A model generated the notes under the pieces. It saw only the letters and a list, made by a program, of their open reading frames with translations. It was not told where the DNA came from and made no database searches. A stretch of 64,000 nt of DNA from Pseudocolwellia sp049933045 (GTDB lineage: Bacteria; Pseudomonadota; Gammaproteobacteria; Enterobacterales; Alteromonadaceae). Positions 34,904 through 44,764 of this stretch are shown here, piece after piece (within the stretch, counting starts at the first letter, position 1; the number at the start of each line of letters is the position of its first letter). Position numbers and translations under genes: made by a program. The DNA is taken from assembly GCF_049933045.1 (NCBI RefSeq), contig NZ_CP187926.1, forward strand, positions 2,046,001 to 2,110,000, given 5' to 3'.

Positions 34904-35737
34904 TTAACTTTTTGGTGTTTCTGCTACTTCAGAAATAGGTATATAACTAGGCTTTACACAAGTTGGTGCTTTAGTGCCTGCCATTAACTTTTTAGATTCG
35001 GCTAAATGATCAGTTAGTTGCTTTATACGGGTTGTATTTGAAGGATGCGTTGATAAAAATTCAGGCTGAGATGAGGTAGAGTTTTTCGCCATATTTTCCC
35101 ATAGTCTAATACTTGCACTTGGTTCAAAACCTGATTTAGCCATAAGGTCTTGGCCTACAATATCAGCTTCACTTTCATGGGTTCTGCCATATGGCATTAA
35201 TACGCCGTATTGAACACCCAAACCTAAGCCAGCCATCCAAAGTGCTTGATTTTGATTTTGCTGAATAGCAAGTGCCACACCCGCTAATGCTAATCCACCT
35301 TGCGCCACTTGGTTTGAAGATAAACGTTCATTAGAGTGATGTTCTATAACATGCCCTACTTCGTGTCCCATAATTGCAGCAAGCTGGTCTTGGTTTTCAG
35401 TAACATTTAAAATGCCAGTATAAACCCCAATTTTCCCACCCGGTAAAGCAAAAGCATTAATTTGTGGTGAATCAAATACTACCACTTCCCAATCACCATC
35501 ATGTGCTGATTTAGGAACGTTAACTGTAATAGTATCAGCCACACATTGTACAAATTGGTTTGTCGCAGGATCTTTACTAATTTTAACTTCTGCTTTCATT
35601 TGTTCGAAAGATGTTGCTCCCATTTTGCTTAATTCTGTATTTGAATAAAGCATAATTTGGTTTCTTCCTGAAGAAGATGTACTACAAGCACTTAGTAATA
35701 ATTGAGCGACTACAGCACTCAGTAATAATTTTTTCAT
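34904..35737 (-). CDS. M48 family metalloprotease lipoprotein (LoiP-like)
   Basis: The start is taken at the ATG at 35737 (277 residues), which has AGGA 8 bases upstream and begins the lipoprotein signal MKKLLLSAVVAQLLLSAC; an ATG 21 bases earlier lacks this. Cys18 would be lipidated. The zinc motif HEVGH is at about residues 125-129, and the third ligand lies in ESEAD. M48 lipoproteins (LoiP/BepA relatives) degrade or handle misfolded proteins at the periplasmic side of the outer membrane. There is no TPR domain, so it is closer to LoiP. Confidence 0.9.
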   Translation of the reverse strand: MKKLLLSAVVAQLLLSACSTSSSGRNQIMLYSNTELSKMGATSFEQMKAEVKISKDPATNQFVQCVADTITVNVPKSAHDGDWEVVVFDSPQINAFALPGGKIGVYTGILNVTENQDQLAAIMGHEVGHVIEHHSNERLSSNQVAQGGLALAGVALAIQQNQNQALWMAGLGLGVQYGVLMPYGRTHESEADIVGQDLMAKSGFEPSASIRLWENMAKNSTSSQPEFLSTHPSNTTRIKQLTDHLAESKKLMAGTKAPTCVKPSYIPISEVAETPKS

Positions 35738-35814
35738 GAAAATTCCTAATTCAATCATCTAATTGAAGATATGTTTATAATATTCAAATTTTAGCGTGAG
35801 ATCGACCTTTCAAT

Positions 35815-37236
35815 TCAGTCTTTTAAAAGTTCTTTAATAATATGTAATGCGAATTTTAACTCATCTTCAGACTTTGCAGCCATTAAAGATATTCTTACAG
35901 CCGATTGACTAGCAAAACTATCACAAGCTTTAACCTTAGCAGGTTTCCTTTTAATAATATTTTCATCCGCCATAAAATAATCAGCACTTGAGACTAATAC
36001 ACCTCTTTTCTCTAGCGCTTTACTGAAAGCTTCACTTGTCCATTTATCAGGTAAAGTTAACCATAAATGAAAACTATTTATCTGTGAGATAACTTTTACC
36101 GATAGCTCCTCAGCTTTGAGTATTTGTCGGGCAATAGTTTGACGCTTACGAGCAATATCACTTTGTTGATGTTGAATAGCTAATGCTTGTCCTGAAAATA
36201 TGAGTTTAGCGGCTATAGCTAAAGTCATTGGCACAGGCATCCATATTGTATTACGTATAGTCGCCTCGATTCGCTGTTTAAACGCTTCGGGAAACACAAT
36301 AAAACCAACGCGTAATCCAGGAAAGATACATTTAGATAAACTACTTAAATAAAAACCATGCTTAGGTGCAAAGTTAGATATGGCTGGTAGTTCAGGACTC
36401 AAAAAACCATACACATCGTCATCAATCATCCAAATATTGTTTTTTATCACTATGTCAGCAATAGCTTGCCTGCGGCTAATGGGCATAACAGATGCCGTTG
36501 GATTTTGATGAGAAGCAACCACAATTATTAGCTTAATGTCGTGCTGTTCAATAGCAGCTTCTAATGACTGAGGACTCATTCCTTCTTCGTCCATACTTAT
36601 AGGAATAAGTTTCCTACCAAACTGTTTAGCTAACGAGATAATACCTGGGTAACAAAGCGCTTCTACAGCAATACTATCGCCATATTCAGTGAGCGTATTA
36701 ATCAGTACCATCAGACCATGTTGAGCACCACTACATAACGAAACACCTTTATCATCCAATAATATACCTTGAGTGCTAAGCCAATGATGCGCAGCTTGGT
36801 GATCCGTTAAACTACCTCCAGCAACGTTATAGTCCATTAAATCAGATAACTGAGATTGTTCACTAAGCTGTTTTATTTGCTCGGTAATTTGCTGATTAGC
36901 AATATTAACTTGTGGCTTGATGATAGAAAGATTAATACTTTTAAGATCATTCGCTTTAATCGCTTGAGGTAAAACAGGACATGATGAAACAAAACTCCCC
37001 TTGCCAACTTTGCTACTAATTAACCCTTTGCGTTCAGCTTCTTTATAGACTTTAGTAACCGTAGCAATAGCAATTGATAATATTGAAGCGAGCTCTCTGT
37101 GAGTAGGCAGTTTGTCACCTGCTTTTAATACGCCTTGTTCAATGGCTGAACTTAGCTGTAAAAGGAGCGTTTGATGTAACGTTAACTTACTTTTCTTGTG
37201 ATCAATGCCATCAAGCCAATGTAATGATTCAGACAT
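35815..37236 (-). CDS. MocR-type regulator (GntR DNA-binding plus aminotransferase-like domain)
   Basis: The 473-residue protein has a GntR winged helix (LHQTLLLQLSSAIEQGVLKAGDKLPTHRELASILSIAIATVTKVYKEAERKGLI) and a PLP-dependent fold type I domain from about residue 110. The PLP lysine lies in SSLSKCIFPGLRVGF, and the VVASHQNPTASVMP loop is present. MocR proteins sense amino-acid or vitamin compounds through PLP chemistry. It diverges from the dehydrogenase gene at 37439, so that gene is a likely target. The effector is unknown. Confidence 0.92.
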   Translation of the reverse strand: MSESLHWLDGIDHKKSKLTLHQTLLLQLSSAIEQGVLKAGDKLPTHRELASILSIAIATVTKVYKEAERKGLISSKVGKGSFVSSCPVLPQAIKANDLKSINLSIIKPQVNIANQQITEQIKQLSEQSQLSDLMDYNVAGGSLTDHQAAHHWLSTQGILLDDKGVSLCSGAQHGLMVLINTLTEYGDSIAVEALCYPGIISLAKQFGRKLIPISMDEEGMSPQSLEAAIEQHDIKLIIVVASHQNPTASVMPISRRQAIADIVIKNNIWMIDDDVYGFLSPELPAISNFAPKHGFYLSSLSKCIFPGLRVGFIVFPEAFKQRIEATIRNTIWMPVPMTLAIAAKLIFSGQALAIQHQQSDIARKRQTIARQILKAEELSVKVISQINSFHLWLTLPDKWTSEAFSKALEKRGVLVSSADYFMADENIIKRKPAKVKACDSFASQSAVRISLMAAKSEDELKFALHIIKELLKD

Positions 37237-37438
37237 TCCTCTCCCTTAATGAATAAGTAAAACAAGCAACAGTAGTACAATCTACACATTGTACTACTCG
37301 CAGTGATAAAAGCTTAAATTTTTTCACGTTAATGCTCATAAAAACGCTGAATACCTTCACAATAAATCGCTTCTTTCGCTAATTACTGATTAAATAATTA
37401 TCTTATTTTAGTAGCATATTTTTAGCGGAGTATTTTAA

Positions 37439-38299
37439 ATGAAAGTAGCATTTATTGGTTTAGGTACAATGGGATATTCTATGGCGGGTCACTTACAAAA
37501 TAGTGGCTTAAACGTTACCGTATTCAATAGAACACAAACGAAAGCACTTGCATGGCAAAGTGAATATAACGGTGCTATTGCCCTTACACCTAAAGAAGCA
37601 GTAAAAGATGCTGAACTAGTTATGTGCTGTGTAGGTAACGACAATGATTTACGTGATGTTTGCTTCAGTGAAAATGGCATATTAGCAGGATTAAAAGCTG
37701 GAGCTATTTTAGTTGACCACACAACCACATCAGCTGAAGTTGCTAAAGAAATATCTATTGCTTGCCTCAAGCAAAACAATGAATTTTTAGATGCACCTGT
37801 ATCAGGTGGTGAAATTGGCGCACAAAACGGCGCATTAACCATAATGGTAGGCGGTGATGAAGCAAAATTTACACAAATAGAAAGCACGCTTAATATCTAC
37901 GCTAAACAAGTAACACGATTAGGTGAAGTAGGTGCAGGTCAAACATGTAAAATGGTTAATCAACTTTGTATCGCTGGTATATTACAAGGGCTATCAGAAG
38001 GTTTAACATTAGCACAAAAGTCAGGGCTAGATTTAGTCACGGTAAGAGATGTTCTTAAACATGGCGCCGCGCAATCATGGCAGCTAGAGCAACGCACCCA
38101 TACCATGGCAGCAGATGAATTTGATTTTGGTTTTGCTATAGATTGGATGAGAAAAGATCTAGCCATATGTCTTGAACAAGCCGAAAAACTGCATGTAAAT
38201 TTACCTGTCGCAAAAATGGTAGATGCCTCTTACGAACGTCTACAGCAACAAGGCTTTAACCGTTGCGATACTTCTGTATTGATTAAAGATATTAAGTAA
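37439..38299 (+). CDS. NAD(P)-dependent 3-hydroxyisobutyrate dehydrogenase-like oxidoreductase
   Basis: The 286-residue protein belongs to the beta-hydroxyacid dehydrogenase family. It has the Rossmann motif FIGLGTMG (residues 5-12), substrate motif DAPVSGGEIGAQNGALTIMVGG and the catalytic lysine in GQTCKMVNQ. The C-terminal helical domain is complete. Family members oxidise 3-hydroxyisobutyrate, tartronate semialdehyde or related acids, or reduce succinic semialdehyde and glyoxylate; the substrate here cannot be read. It diverges from a MocR regulator with about 200 bases between them. Confidence 0.88.
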   Translation: MKVAFIGLGTMGYSMAGHLQNSGLNVTVFNRTQTKALAWQSEYNGAIALTPKEAVKDAELVMCCVGNDNDLRDVCFSENGILAGLKAGAILVDHTTTSAEVAKEISIACLKQNNEFLDAPVSGGEIGAQNGALTIMVGGDEAKFTQIESTLNIYAKQVTRLGEVGAGQTCKMVNQLCIAGILQGLSEGLTLAQKSGLDLVTVRDVLKHGAAQSWQLEQRTHTMAADEFDFGFAIDWMRKDLAICLEQAEKLHVNLPVAKMVDASYERLQQQGFNRCDTSVLIKDIK

Positions 38300-38473
38300 T
38301 AAATACTAATCTATGCTATACCTGATCTAAACTTAACTCGAAAGTAATATGATCAGGTAAAAAGTAAAATCGAATGCTCTTCAAAAGTGTATACAAAATG
38401 GAAAAAAACAATCTATAGCTTATATTTACATGTAATCAGCTAAAAGAGCTGCTCAGAATAATTAAGGCTTTAT

Positions 38474-40108
38474 ATGAACATTAGAAACCTAAAAATAAAA
38501 CGTCGTTTACAGCTTAATCTAGTCATTGTATTTATCTCTTTCGTCATTTTCATTCTTTTAACCCTAAATGCATTTAAATCATCACTCTTAGAGCAAAAAT
38601 ATGAGAAGACTGAAAATTTAGTTGGCGTTGCATATGATGTTATTGAATATAACTTTTCTCGAATAAAGCTAGAAGGAATAAGCACAGAAGAAGCACAAGA
38701 AGCAGCTAAAAGTACTATTAATTCATTACGCTACGATAAAATAAATTATTATTGGATTAATGATTATTCAGCAACCATGATAATGCACCCAATTAAACCG
38801 GCATTAATTGGAAAAGATTTATCAGAGTTTAAAGATCCTAACGGCTTAAAATTATTTCAAGAAATAGTAAATGTTGCTAAGAGGCAAAATGAAGGTTTCT
38901 TATCATTCTACTGGGCTAAGCAAACAGGAGAAGAACCTATAGAAAAAGTCGGTTATGTTAAAGGCTTTAAGGAATGGGGCTGGATTGTAGGTTCAGGTAT
39001 TTATCTTGATGATGTGGATGCTGAATTTGCTTCCATGGCAATACTTACCTCTAGTATTGGTGGTATTGCCTTTATTATTTTTACAATTTTCACTGTATTT
39101 ATTCAACGTTCTATCCTTAAACCATTGAATGAAACTGTTGAAATGATCACAGATATTAGTGAAGGAGAAGGTGATCTCACCAGACGCTTACAGGTTAAAG
39201 GAAACGATGAACTTACAAGTTTAACTCGTGGTTTTAATATGTTTTCTGAAAAAATAGCTCGCTTAGTGACGGATGTAGATTCAAGTGCGGTTCAAGTTAA
39301 AGATAATGCCAAATCTTTAGATAACTTAAACCAAAAAGCTAAATCATTAGCTGAACAACAAAACGATCAAACAGGTCAACTTGAACATTCAATGCAAGAA
39401 ATGCAGGCTACGATTAATGAAATAGCTAAAAATGCTGAATATGCTGCGCTTGAAACAAATCAAGGTAAAGATTTAGCTTATGAAGGACAAAATATTGTAC
39501 TTAATACCGTAAAAGAAATTGAAGCCTTATCAGTAAATGTTCAAGAAGCTTCTGAAGTTATTAAAACACTGGCTGATGAAACAGAGAACATAGGTACAGT
39601 ACTCGATGTAATAAGAAGCATAGCTGACCAAACTAACCTACTCGCACTTAACGCAGCTATTGAAGCCGCTAGGGCTGGAGAGCATGGCAGAGGTTTTGCC
39701 GTAGTCGCTGATGAAGTAAGAACTTTGGCGAGTAGAACGGGACAATCCACCGAAGAAATACAAAAAATGATTTATAAGCTACAACAAGGCAGTAGCTCTG
39801 CCGTAGCCGTTATTGAATCAAGTGCGGTAAAAGCTATTGAAACAACCACTCATGTTAATCAAGCCAATGACGCGTTATATAAAATTTCAGAAGTTATACA
39901 ACGAATTAACGACATGAATATGCAAATAGCGACAGCGGCAGAAGAGCAATCATTATCAGCTAATGAAATTAACGAAAGTGTGCAACGTATTTCAACTTTA
40001 TCGCATGAGTCTTTGGAAGGTACAGAGTCTGCAGCTCAACGTTCTTCAGAGTTAAATGATATGGGAGAAAATTTATTACAAAAGCTCAGCTCTTTTAAAG
40101 TCAATTAA
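38474..40108 (+). CDS. Methyl-accepting chemotaxis protein, single-Cache sensor (copy 1)
   Basis: The 544-residue inner-membrane receptor has TM1 (about 13-32), a periplasmic Cache_2-type domain (about 40-187, including YYWINDYSATMIMHPIKP and the WGWIVGSGIYLDD close), TM2 (190-211), HAMP (212-265) and the cytosolic signalling helices. The conserved tip DQTNLLALNAAIEAARAGEHGRGFAVVADEVRTLA is at about 385-419. No CheR-docking pentapeptide is at the C-terminus. Such Cache domains bind small organic acids or similar ligands. It is the first of a tandem pair. AAGG stands 8 bases before the ATG. Confidence 0.95.
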   Translation: MNIRNLKIKRRLQLNLVIVFISFVIFILLTLNAFKSSLLEQKYEKTENLVGVAYDVIEYNFSRIKLEGISTEEAQEAAKSTINSLRYDKINYYWINDYSATMIMHPIKPALIGKDLSEFKDPNGLKLFQEIVNVAKRQNEGFLSFYWAKQTGEEPIEKVGYVKGFKEWGWIVGSGIYLDDVDAEFASMAILTSSIGGIAFIIFTIFTVFIQRSILKPLNETVEMITDISEGEGDLTRRLQVKGNDELTSLTRGFNMFSEKIARLVTDVDSSAVQVKDNAKSLDNLNQKAKSLAEQQNDQTGQLEHSMQEMQATINEIAKNAEYAALETNQGKDLAYEGQNIVLNTVKEIEALSVNVQEASEVIKTLADETENIGTVLDVIRSIADQTNLLALNAAIEAARAGEHGRGFAVVADEVRTLASRTGQSTEEIQKMIYKLQQGSSSAVAVIESSAVKAIETTTHVNQANDALYKISEVIQRINDMNMQIATAAEEQSLSANEINESVQRISTLSHESLEGTESAAQRSSELNDMGENLLQKLSSFKVN

Positions 40109-40490
40109 TAGCCTATATTACAGTAAGTAAAAGCGAGTTATTGCAGTAAGCTAATAACTCGCTTCCTTAAATAAATTCATTTTCAGCGTATAATTATCAA
40201 ATAACAAAATTGACTTAGATCCTACATATAAAATGTATCAATCAACTTTTTATTACTCGACACACACCCCTTTCCTTATAAAGTTTATCTGGTTTTAAAC
40301 ACTAATCTACTGTGTATCTATTTTGAATGATTAGACCCAGAAAATCTAACAGCTTGACTCTAAGGTAATACTTGCTTGTTAATAAGAAAAGTAGATTTCA
40401 AATGATATACAAAATGGAAAAAAATCAATCCATAGCTTATATTTATATATAATCAGCTAAAAAAGCTGATCTAAATAATTAAGGCTTAAT
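40109..40490. other. Intergenic spacer between the two chemoreceptors, with duplicated promoter region
   Basis: The last 90 bases (about 40403-40490) closely match the 90 bases before copy 1 (about 38383-38473). Both include a small CAGCT/AGCTG hairpin about 35 bases before the ATG and an AAGG ribosome site. The first 250 bases are unique and AT-rich. I see no gene and no clear sigma-28 promoter. Confidence 0.6.
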
Positions 40491-42125
40491 ATGAATATTA
40501 GAAACCTCAAAATAAAACGTCGTTTACAGCTTAATTTAGTTATTGTATTTATCTCTTTCATTACCTTCATATTTTTGACCCTAAATGCATTCAAATCATC
40601 ACTTTTAGAGCAAAAATATGAAAAAACTCAAAACCTAGTTGAAGTCGCTTATGAAATTATTGAGCATAACTTTAGCTTAATAAAATCTGAAGGTATAAGT
40701 TCACTTGAAGCACAAAAATTAGCTAAAAGTGCCATAAATGCTCTGCGATACGATAAAACAAATTATTACTGGATAAATGATTATTCAGCAACCATGATAA
40801 TGCATCCGATCAAACCCGCATTAAATGGTAAAGACCTATCTAAATTTGAAGATCCAAACGGCTTAATGTTATTTCAAGAAATGGTAAATATTGTAAAAAA
40901 ACAAAATGAAGGTTTTGTTCCTTATTACTGGGCTAAAAATACAGGCGAAAAACCGGTAGCTAAAATTAGTTATGTTAAAGGCTTCAACCAATGGGGTTGG
41001 ATTGTAGGTTCAGGTATTTATCTTGATGATGTTGATGCTGAATTTTCTTCTATGGCTATTTTAACTTCAAGTATTGGATCAATTGCATTCTTTGTTTTTG
41101 CAGTCTTCACTGTATTTATTCAACGTTCTATCCTTAAACCATTGAATGAAACTGTTGAAATGATCACAGATATTAGTGAAGGTGAAGGAGATCTCACTAG
41201 ACGTTTAGAAGTTAAAGGAAACGATGAACTTACGAGTTTAACCCGTGGCTTTAATATGTTTTCTGAAAAAATAGGTCGCTTAGTGACGGATGTAGATTCA
41301 AGTGCGGTTCAAGTTAAAGATAATGCAAAATTTTTAGATAACTTAAACCAAAAAGCTAAATCATTGGCTGAACAACAAAATGATCAAACAGGTCAACTTG
41401 AACATTCAATGCAAGAAATGCAAACCACAATTAATGAAATAGCTAAGAATGCAGAATGTGCTGCACATGAAACAAATGATGGGAAAGATTTAGCAAATGA
41501 AGGACAAAATATTGTACTTAACACCGTAAAAGAAATTGAAGCCTTATCGGTAAATGTTCAAGAAGCTTCTGAAGTGATTAAAACCCTTGCTGATGAAACT
41601 GAAAGCATAGGCACAGTATTAGATGTGATAAGAAGTATAGCTGACCAAACGAATCTACTCGCACTTAACGCAGCTATTGAAGCTGCTAGAGCTGGAGAGC
41701 ATGGCAGAGGTTTTGCCGTAGTCGCTGATGAAGTAAGAACTTTAGCGAGTAGAACGGGACAATCTACCGAAGAAATACAAAAAATGATTTATAAACTGCA
41801 ACAAGGCAGTAGCTCTGCCGTAGCAGTTATTGAATCAAGTGCGGTAAAAGCTATTGAAACAACCTCTCATGTTAACCAAGCCAATGATGCGTTATATAAA
41901 ATTTCAGAAGTTATACAACGAATTAATGACATGAATATGCAAATAGCCACCGCAGCTGAGGAGCAATCGTTATCAGCCAATGAAATTAACGAAAGTGTAC
42001 AGCGTATTTCAACCTTATCGCATGAGTCTTTAGAAGGAACTGAATCTGCAGCTCAACGTTCTTCAGAGTTGAATGATATGGGGGAAAACTTATTGCAGAA
42101 GCTCAGCTCTTTCAAAGTGAGTTAA
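40491..42125 (+). CDS. Methyl-accepting chemotaxis protein, single-Cache sensor (copy 2)
   Basis: This is a full-length 544-residue paralogue of copy 1 with the same domains and no gaps. By my count about 42 of the first 210 residues differ but only about 11 of the last 334. Between residues 373 and 543 there is one difference (Thr459/Ser). The changes cluster in the periplasmic sensor, for example 134-167. The two receptors should therefore feed the same kinase complex while sensing different or differently tuned ligands. A terminator follows. Confidence 0.95.
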   Translation: MNIRNLKIKRRLQLNLVIVFISFITFIFLTLNAFKSSLLEQKYEKTQNLVEVAYEIIEHNFSLIKSEGISSLEAQKLAKSAINALRYDKTNYYWINDYSATMIMHPIKPALNGKDLSKFEDPNGLMLFQEMVNIVKKQNEGFVPYYWAKNTGEKPVAKISYVKGFNQWGWIVGSGIYLDDVDAEFSSMAILTSSIGSIAFFVFAVFTVFIQRSILKPLNETVEMITDISEGEGDLTRRLEVKGNDELTSLTRGFNMFSEKIGRLVTDVDSSAVQVKDNAKFLDNLNQKAKSLAEQQNDQTGQLEHSMQEMQTTINEIAKNAECAAHETNDGKDLANEGQNIVLNTVKEIEALSVNVQEASEVIKTLADETESIGTVLDVIRSIADQTNLLALNAAIEAARAGEHGRGFAVVADEVRTLASRTGQSTEEIQKMIYKLQQGSSSAVAVIESSAVKAIETTSHVNQANDALYKISEVIQRINDMNMQIATAAEEQSLSANEINESVQRISTLSHESLEGTESAAQRSSELNDMGENLLQKLSSFKVS

Positions 42126-42159
42126 TACAGTTAGGTTCTTTAACTTAAATAGATGAAAT

Positions 42160-42196
42160 AAAAAATGCTCAACTACTTAGTAGTTGAGCATTTTTT
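42160..42196. terminator. Bidirectional terminator after chemoreceptor pair
   Basis: A perfect 17-base stem AAAAAATGCTCAACTAC with its complement around a 3-base loop and flanking A/T runs lies between converging genes. Confidence 0.92.
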
Positions 42197-42253
42197 TCAT
42201 AGTAAGTTAACTTATAAATTAAATTACAGCATTGTAATAAAAGCTAAAAATAT

Positions 42254-43663
42254 TTATTTACAACCAAACAATTTGTTCGTTTTAATTTCTTCTACTGCTG
42301 CTTCAGGAACAGAACTTTCCCAACCATCAGAACCAGACGCTAGCTGTTTTAATACTTCTCTTGAGTAGATACGACATAAGTTAGTATCGCTACATTCAAT
42401 ACCTGAAATAAAGTTATTCTCTAATAAATGCTTATATAAGTAACGTAAGTGATCAGGCACTCTTACTTTTGAAAAATCAGTGAGCTCACCTACATCATCA
42501 AGTTCAGGATAAACAAACATACGAGTATTATCTGGGAACAACTTACCAAAAGCTTCAAGAATTCCACCTTCTACGCCACGATAATATTGTTCATCAAATA
42601 TTTGTCGCATATTCATCATACCCACAACAATACCAATTTGTAATTGTGTATATTGGCGGAAGTAAGCACGAAGAGAGAAGTAACGAGTATAATCTGAAAT
42701 CATTACGCTATAGCCTAATGAGTTAAGTAGTCGTACTCGAGCAATAATATCCGCCTCAGGTACTTTAGCGTCGTTACCGTGAGGGTCATTTAGCGATATT
42801 TCAGCTATCGCTATAGTGCTCTTCCCATCTAAATTATTAAGTGCATTGAAAGATTTTTTACCTTGCTCAATCATATCAACATTCAATTTAGTTACAGGCT
42901 TAAACGAACCACGAATTGTTAATACATTCTTCTTGTATAACATATCAGCTGGAACAGTAACTGAGCCATCAGGTTTGAACATAATGGCACGCGTTTTCCA
43001 GCTACGAATTAAGTGAAGGTTGATGGCACGGTTATCGATATCTTCAAAATAAGGTCCTTCGAACTCAATCGCATCAATTTCTATACGATCTTTACCAATA
43101 TTGTCTGTTAACGAATCAATAATATTTTTAGGATTTTCAAAATAATAATAAGCGGCATATATTAAATTTACACCTAAATCACCTAATGCAGCTTGTTGTA
43201 ACTCAGCATTTTCATCATGCATACGTACATGAATAGTGATATTTGATGGCTCAGCGCCTGGATACATTTGAACTCGAACACCACACCAAGCATGACATTC
43301 ATTTTTACGGTTAAAACTTTTTGCTGCAACAGTTGCTGCATAAGAGAAATAGCGTGACGATTTAGAGCGTATGTCCCCTACTCGGTCAACAACCAAGTCA
43401 AACTCTTGAGTCATCATTGCTTTTACACGAGCTTTACTTACATAACGCCTATCTTCTTGTACACCATAAATAGCGTCAGAAAACTTCATATCGTAAGCAG
43501 ACATCGTTTTAGCGATAGTACCTGCAGCTGCTCCAGCTAAAAAGAATTGCCTAGCAACTTCTTGACCTGCACCAATTTCAACAATAGTACCGTACTTTTT
43601 TTCATCAAGGTTTAGACGTAAGGCTTTGTTACTAGTACTGCGCGAGCTAACTTTTTTGTCCAT
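42254..43663 (-). CDS. Conserved protein of unknown function, about 470 residues
   Basis: The start is set at the ATG at 43663, with GGAG 5 bases upstream; an ATG 30 bases earlier lacks this. The 469-residue protein is soluble, with no signal or membrane segment. It opens ALRLNLDEKKYGTIVEIGAGQEVARQFFLAGAAAGTIAKTMSAYD, a glycine-rich stretch. Similar proteins occur in several phyla under conflicting names (TonB receptor, nicotinate-nucleotide adenylyltransferase), none of which this sequence supports. I know no function. Conserved-looking parts include FEGPYFEDIDNR, SDYTRYFSLR and the VPDHLRYLYKHLLEN end. It is monocistronic. Confidence 0.75.
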   Translation of the reverse strand: MDKKVSSRSTSNKALRLNLDEKKYGTIVEIGAGQEVARQFFLAGAAAGTIAKTMSAYDMKFSDAIYGVQEDRRYVSKARVKAMMTQEFDLVVDRVGDIRSKSSRYFSYAATVAAKSFNRKNECHAWCGVRVQMYPGAEPSNITIHVRMHDENAELQQAALGDLGVNLIYAAYYYFENPKNIIDSLTDNIGKDRIEIDAIEFEGPYFEDIDNRAINLHLIRSWKTRAIMFKPDGSVTVPADMLYKKNVLTIRGSFKPVTKLNVDMIEQGKKSFNALNNLDGKSTIAIAEISLNDPHGNDAKVPEADIIARVRLLNSLGYSVMISDYTRYFSLRAYFRQYTQLQIGIVVGMMNMRQIFDEQYYRGVEGGILEAFGKLFPDNTRMFVYPELDDVGELTDFSKVRVPDHLRYLYKHLLENNFISGIECSDTNLCRIYSREVLKQLASGSDGWESSVPEAAVEEIKTNKLFGCK

Positions 43664-44000
43664 GAGTTCTCCAAACTTCATCAAGAGGTTCACAATAGCT
43701 TATCTAACTAAACTCAATTAAGTAAGGTTAAAAATAAGCAACATGTAAGGATATAGTTTTTATTAATTATATATATTATAACGACTTCTTAGGACTTTGT
43801 TATTAAATATTATTTTCCTTAACAACTATATAAAAGGGAATAGTATAAATAAGGCTCAAAACTGGGATAATAAGAACTTTAAAGGCAAATTTTATCTGTT
43901 AGATTTCCCATAAAAGGGATGTAAGAATGGACAAAATAATGAAACTTACCTTGTTGAGTTATTTTTCTGTTTCAAAAAAATCAAGTAAAACTAATTGAAT
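43664..44000. other. Intergenic region between the unknown protein gene and queE
   Basis: This AT-rich region must hold the promoter of the leftward unknown gene and the 3' end of queE. A 23-codon rightward frame at 43927-43998 has a weak ribosome site but no recognisable sequence. I see nothing else. Confidence 0.45.
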
Positions 44001-44678
44001 CTACTCAATACCAATATATTTATGCACTTGAATAGACAAACGCCAGTTGTTTTTAATACAAGTTTCAATGGCTAATTCAGTCGCGCGTTGTTTTTGGCTA
44101 ATAGGCTGTAAATAAATAGGTGTATCAGTTACTTCATGTTCAGCTAATAAGTTAGTTAACTCTTCAACATGATGTTCCGTCGCGACAGGATGTTTAATTT
44201 CGTTAGCACGATCTAAAGCGCTACGTAGAATTTTATATCCGCCTTTCATATTAATCTTCGGTGACACCGTAACCCAGCACTTATCCGTCACTTGTATTTC
44301 AAAAGTACCTGATGTTTCAACCTGACAACTATAACCTTGTACTTCAAAACCTTCACATAAAGGTGTTAAATCAACCATACAAGGTTCACCACCAGTAATA
44401 ACTATATGCTTAGCTTGATAGCCTTTGGTTTTTACCCAAGCGAGGATCTGTTCAACAGACATGTTTGCCCATTGTGTCGTTTCTTCATTTTTACTTGCCA
44501 TAATTTCAGTGCTAACTGAATCGTCAAGATTTATGTCCCATGTGTGTTTAGTATCACACCAAGAACACGCTACAGGACAGCCCTGTAGACGAATAAAAAT
44601 AGAAGGTTGACCTGTAAAAGACCCTTCACCTTGAATGGTTTCGAAGAACTCATTAATTTTATAGCAAGTTGTTTTCAC
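44001..44678 (-). CDS. queE: 7-carboxy-7-deazaguanine synthase QueE
   Basis: QueE is a radical-SAM enzyme that rearranges 6-carboxy-tetrahydropterin to 7-carboxy-7-deazaguanine in queuosine synthesis. The 225-residue protein starts KINEFFETIQGEGSFTGQPSIFIRLQGC and holds the cluster cysteines as Cys34, Cys38 and Cys41 (CPVACSWC). ITGGEP is the SAM-contact motif. It diverges from queC, the next enzyme in the pathway, with 86 bases between the starts, so both could share control. Confidence 0.95.
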   Translation of the reverse strand: MKTTCYKINEFFETIQGEGSFTGQPSIFIRLQGCPVACSWCDTKHTWDINLDDSVSTEIMASKNEETTQWANMSVEQILAWVKTKGYQAKHIVITGGEPCMVDLTPLCEGFEVQGYSCQVETSGTFEIQVTDKCWVTVSPKINMKGGYKILRSALDRANEIKHPVATEHHVEELTNLLAEHEVTDTPIYLQPISQKQRATELAIETCIKNNWRLSIQVHKYIGIE

Positions 44679-44764
44679 TTTTATGCTTTAGCCTGTGTTG
44701 ATTTTCTAGTAAAATGCGCGCGATTACTATTCCAATCATTATTATACCTCAAGAGACATTAGAA

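Noticed and set aside
38300..38473. Sigma-28 (FliA) promoter for chemoreceptor copy 1
   Set aside because: No TAAA-N15-GCCGATAA-like pair could be found in either copy's upstream region.
43927..43998. 23-codon small gene upstream of the unknown protein gene
   Set aside because: No recognisable sequence, weak ribosome site and no terminator; likely chance.
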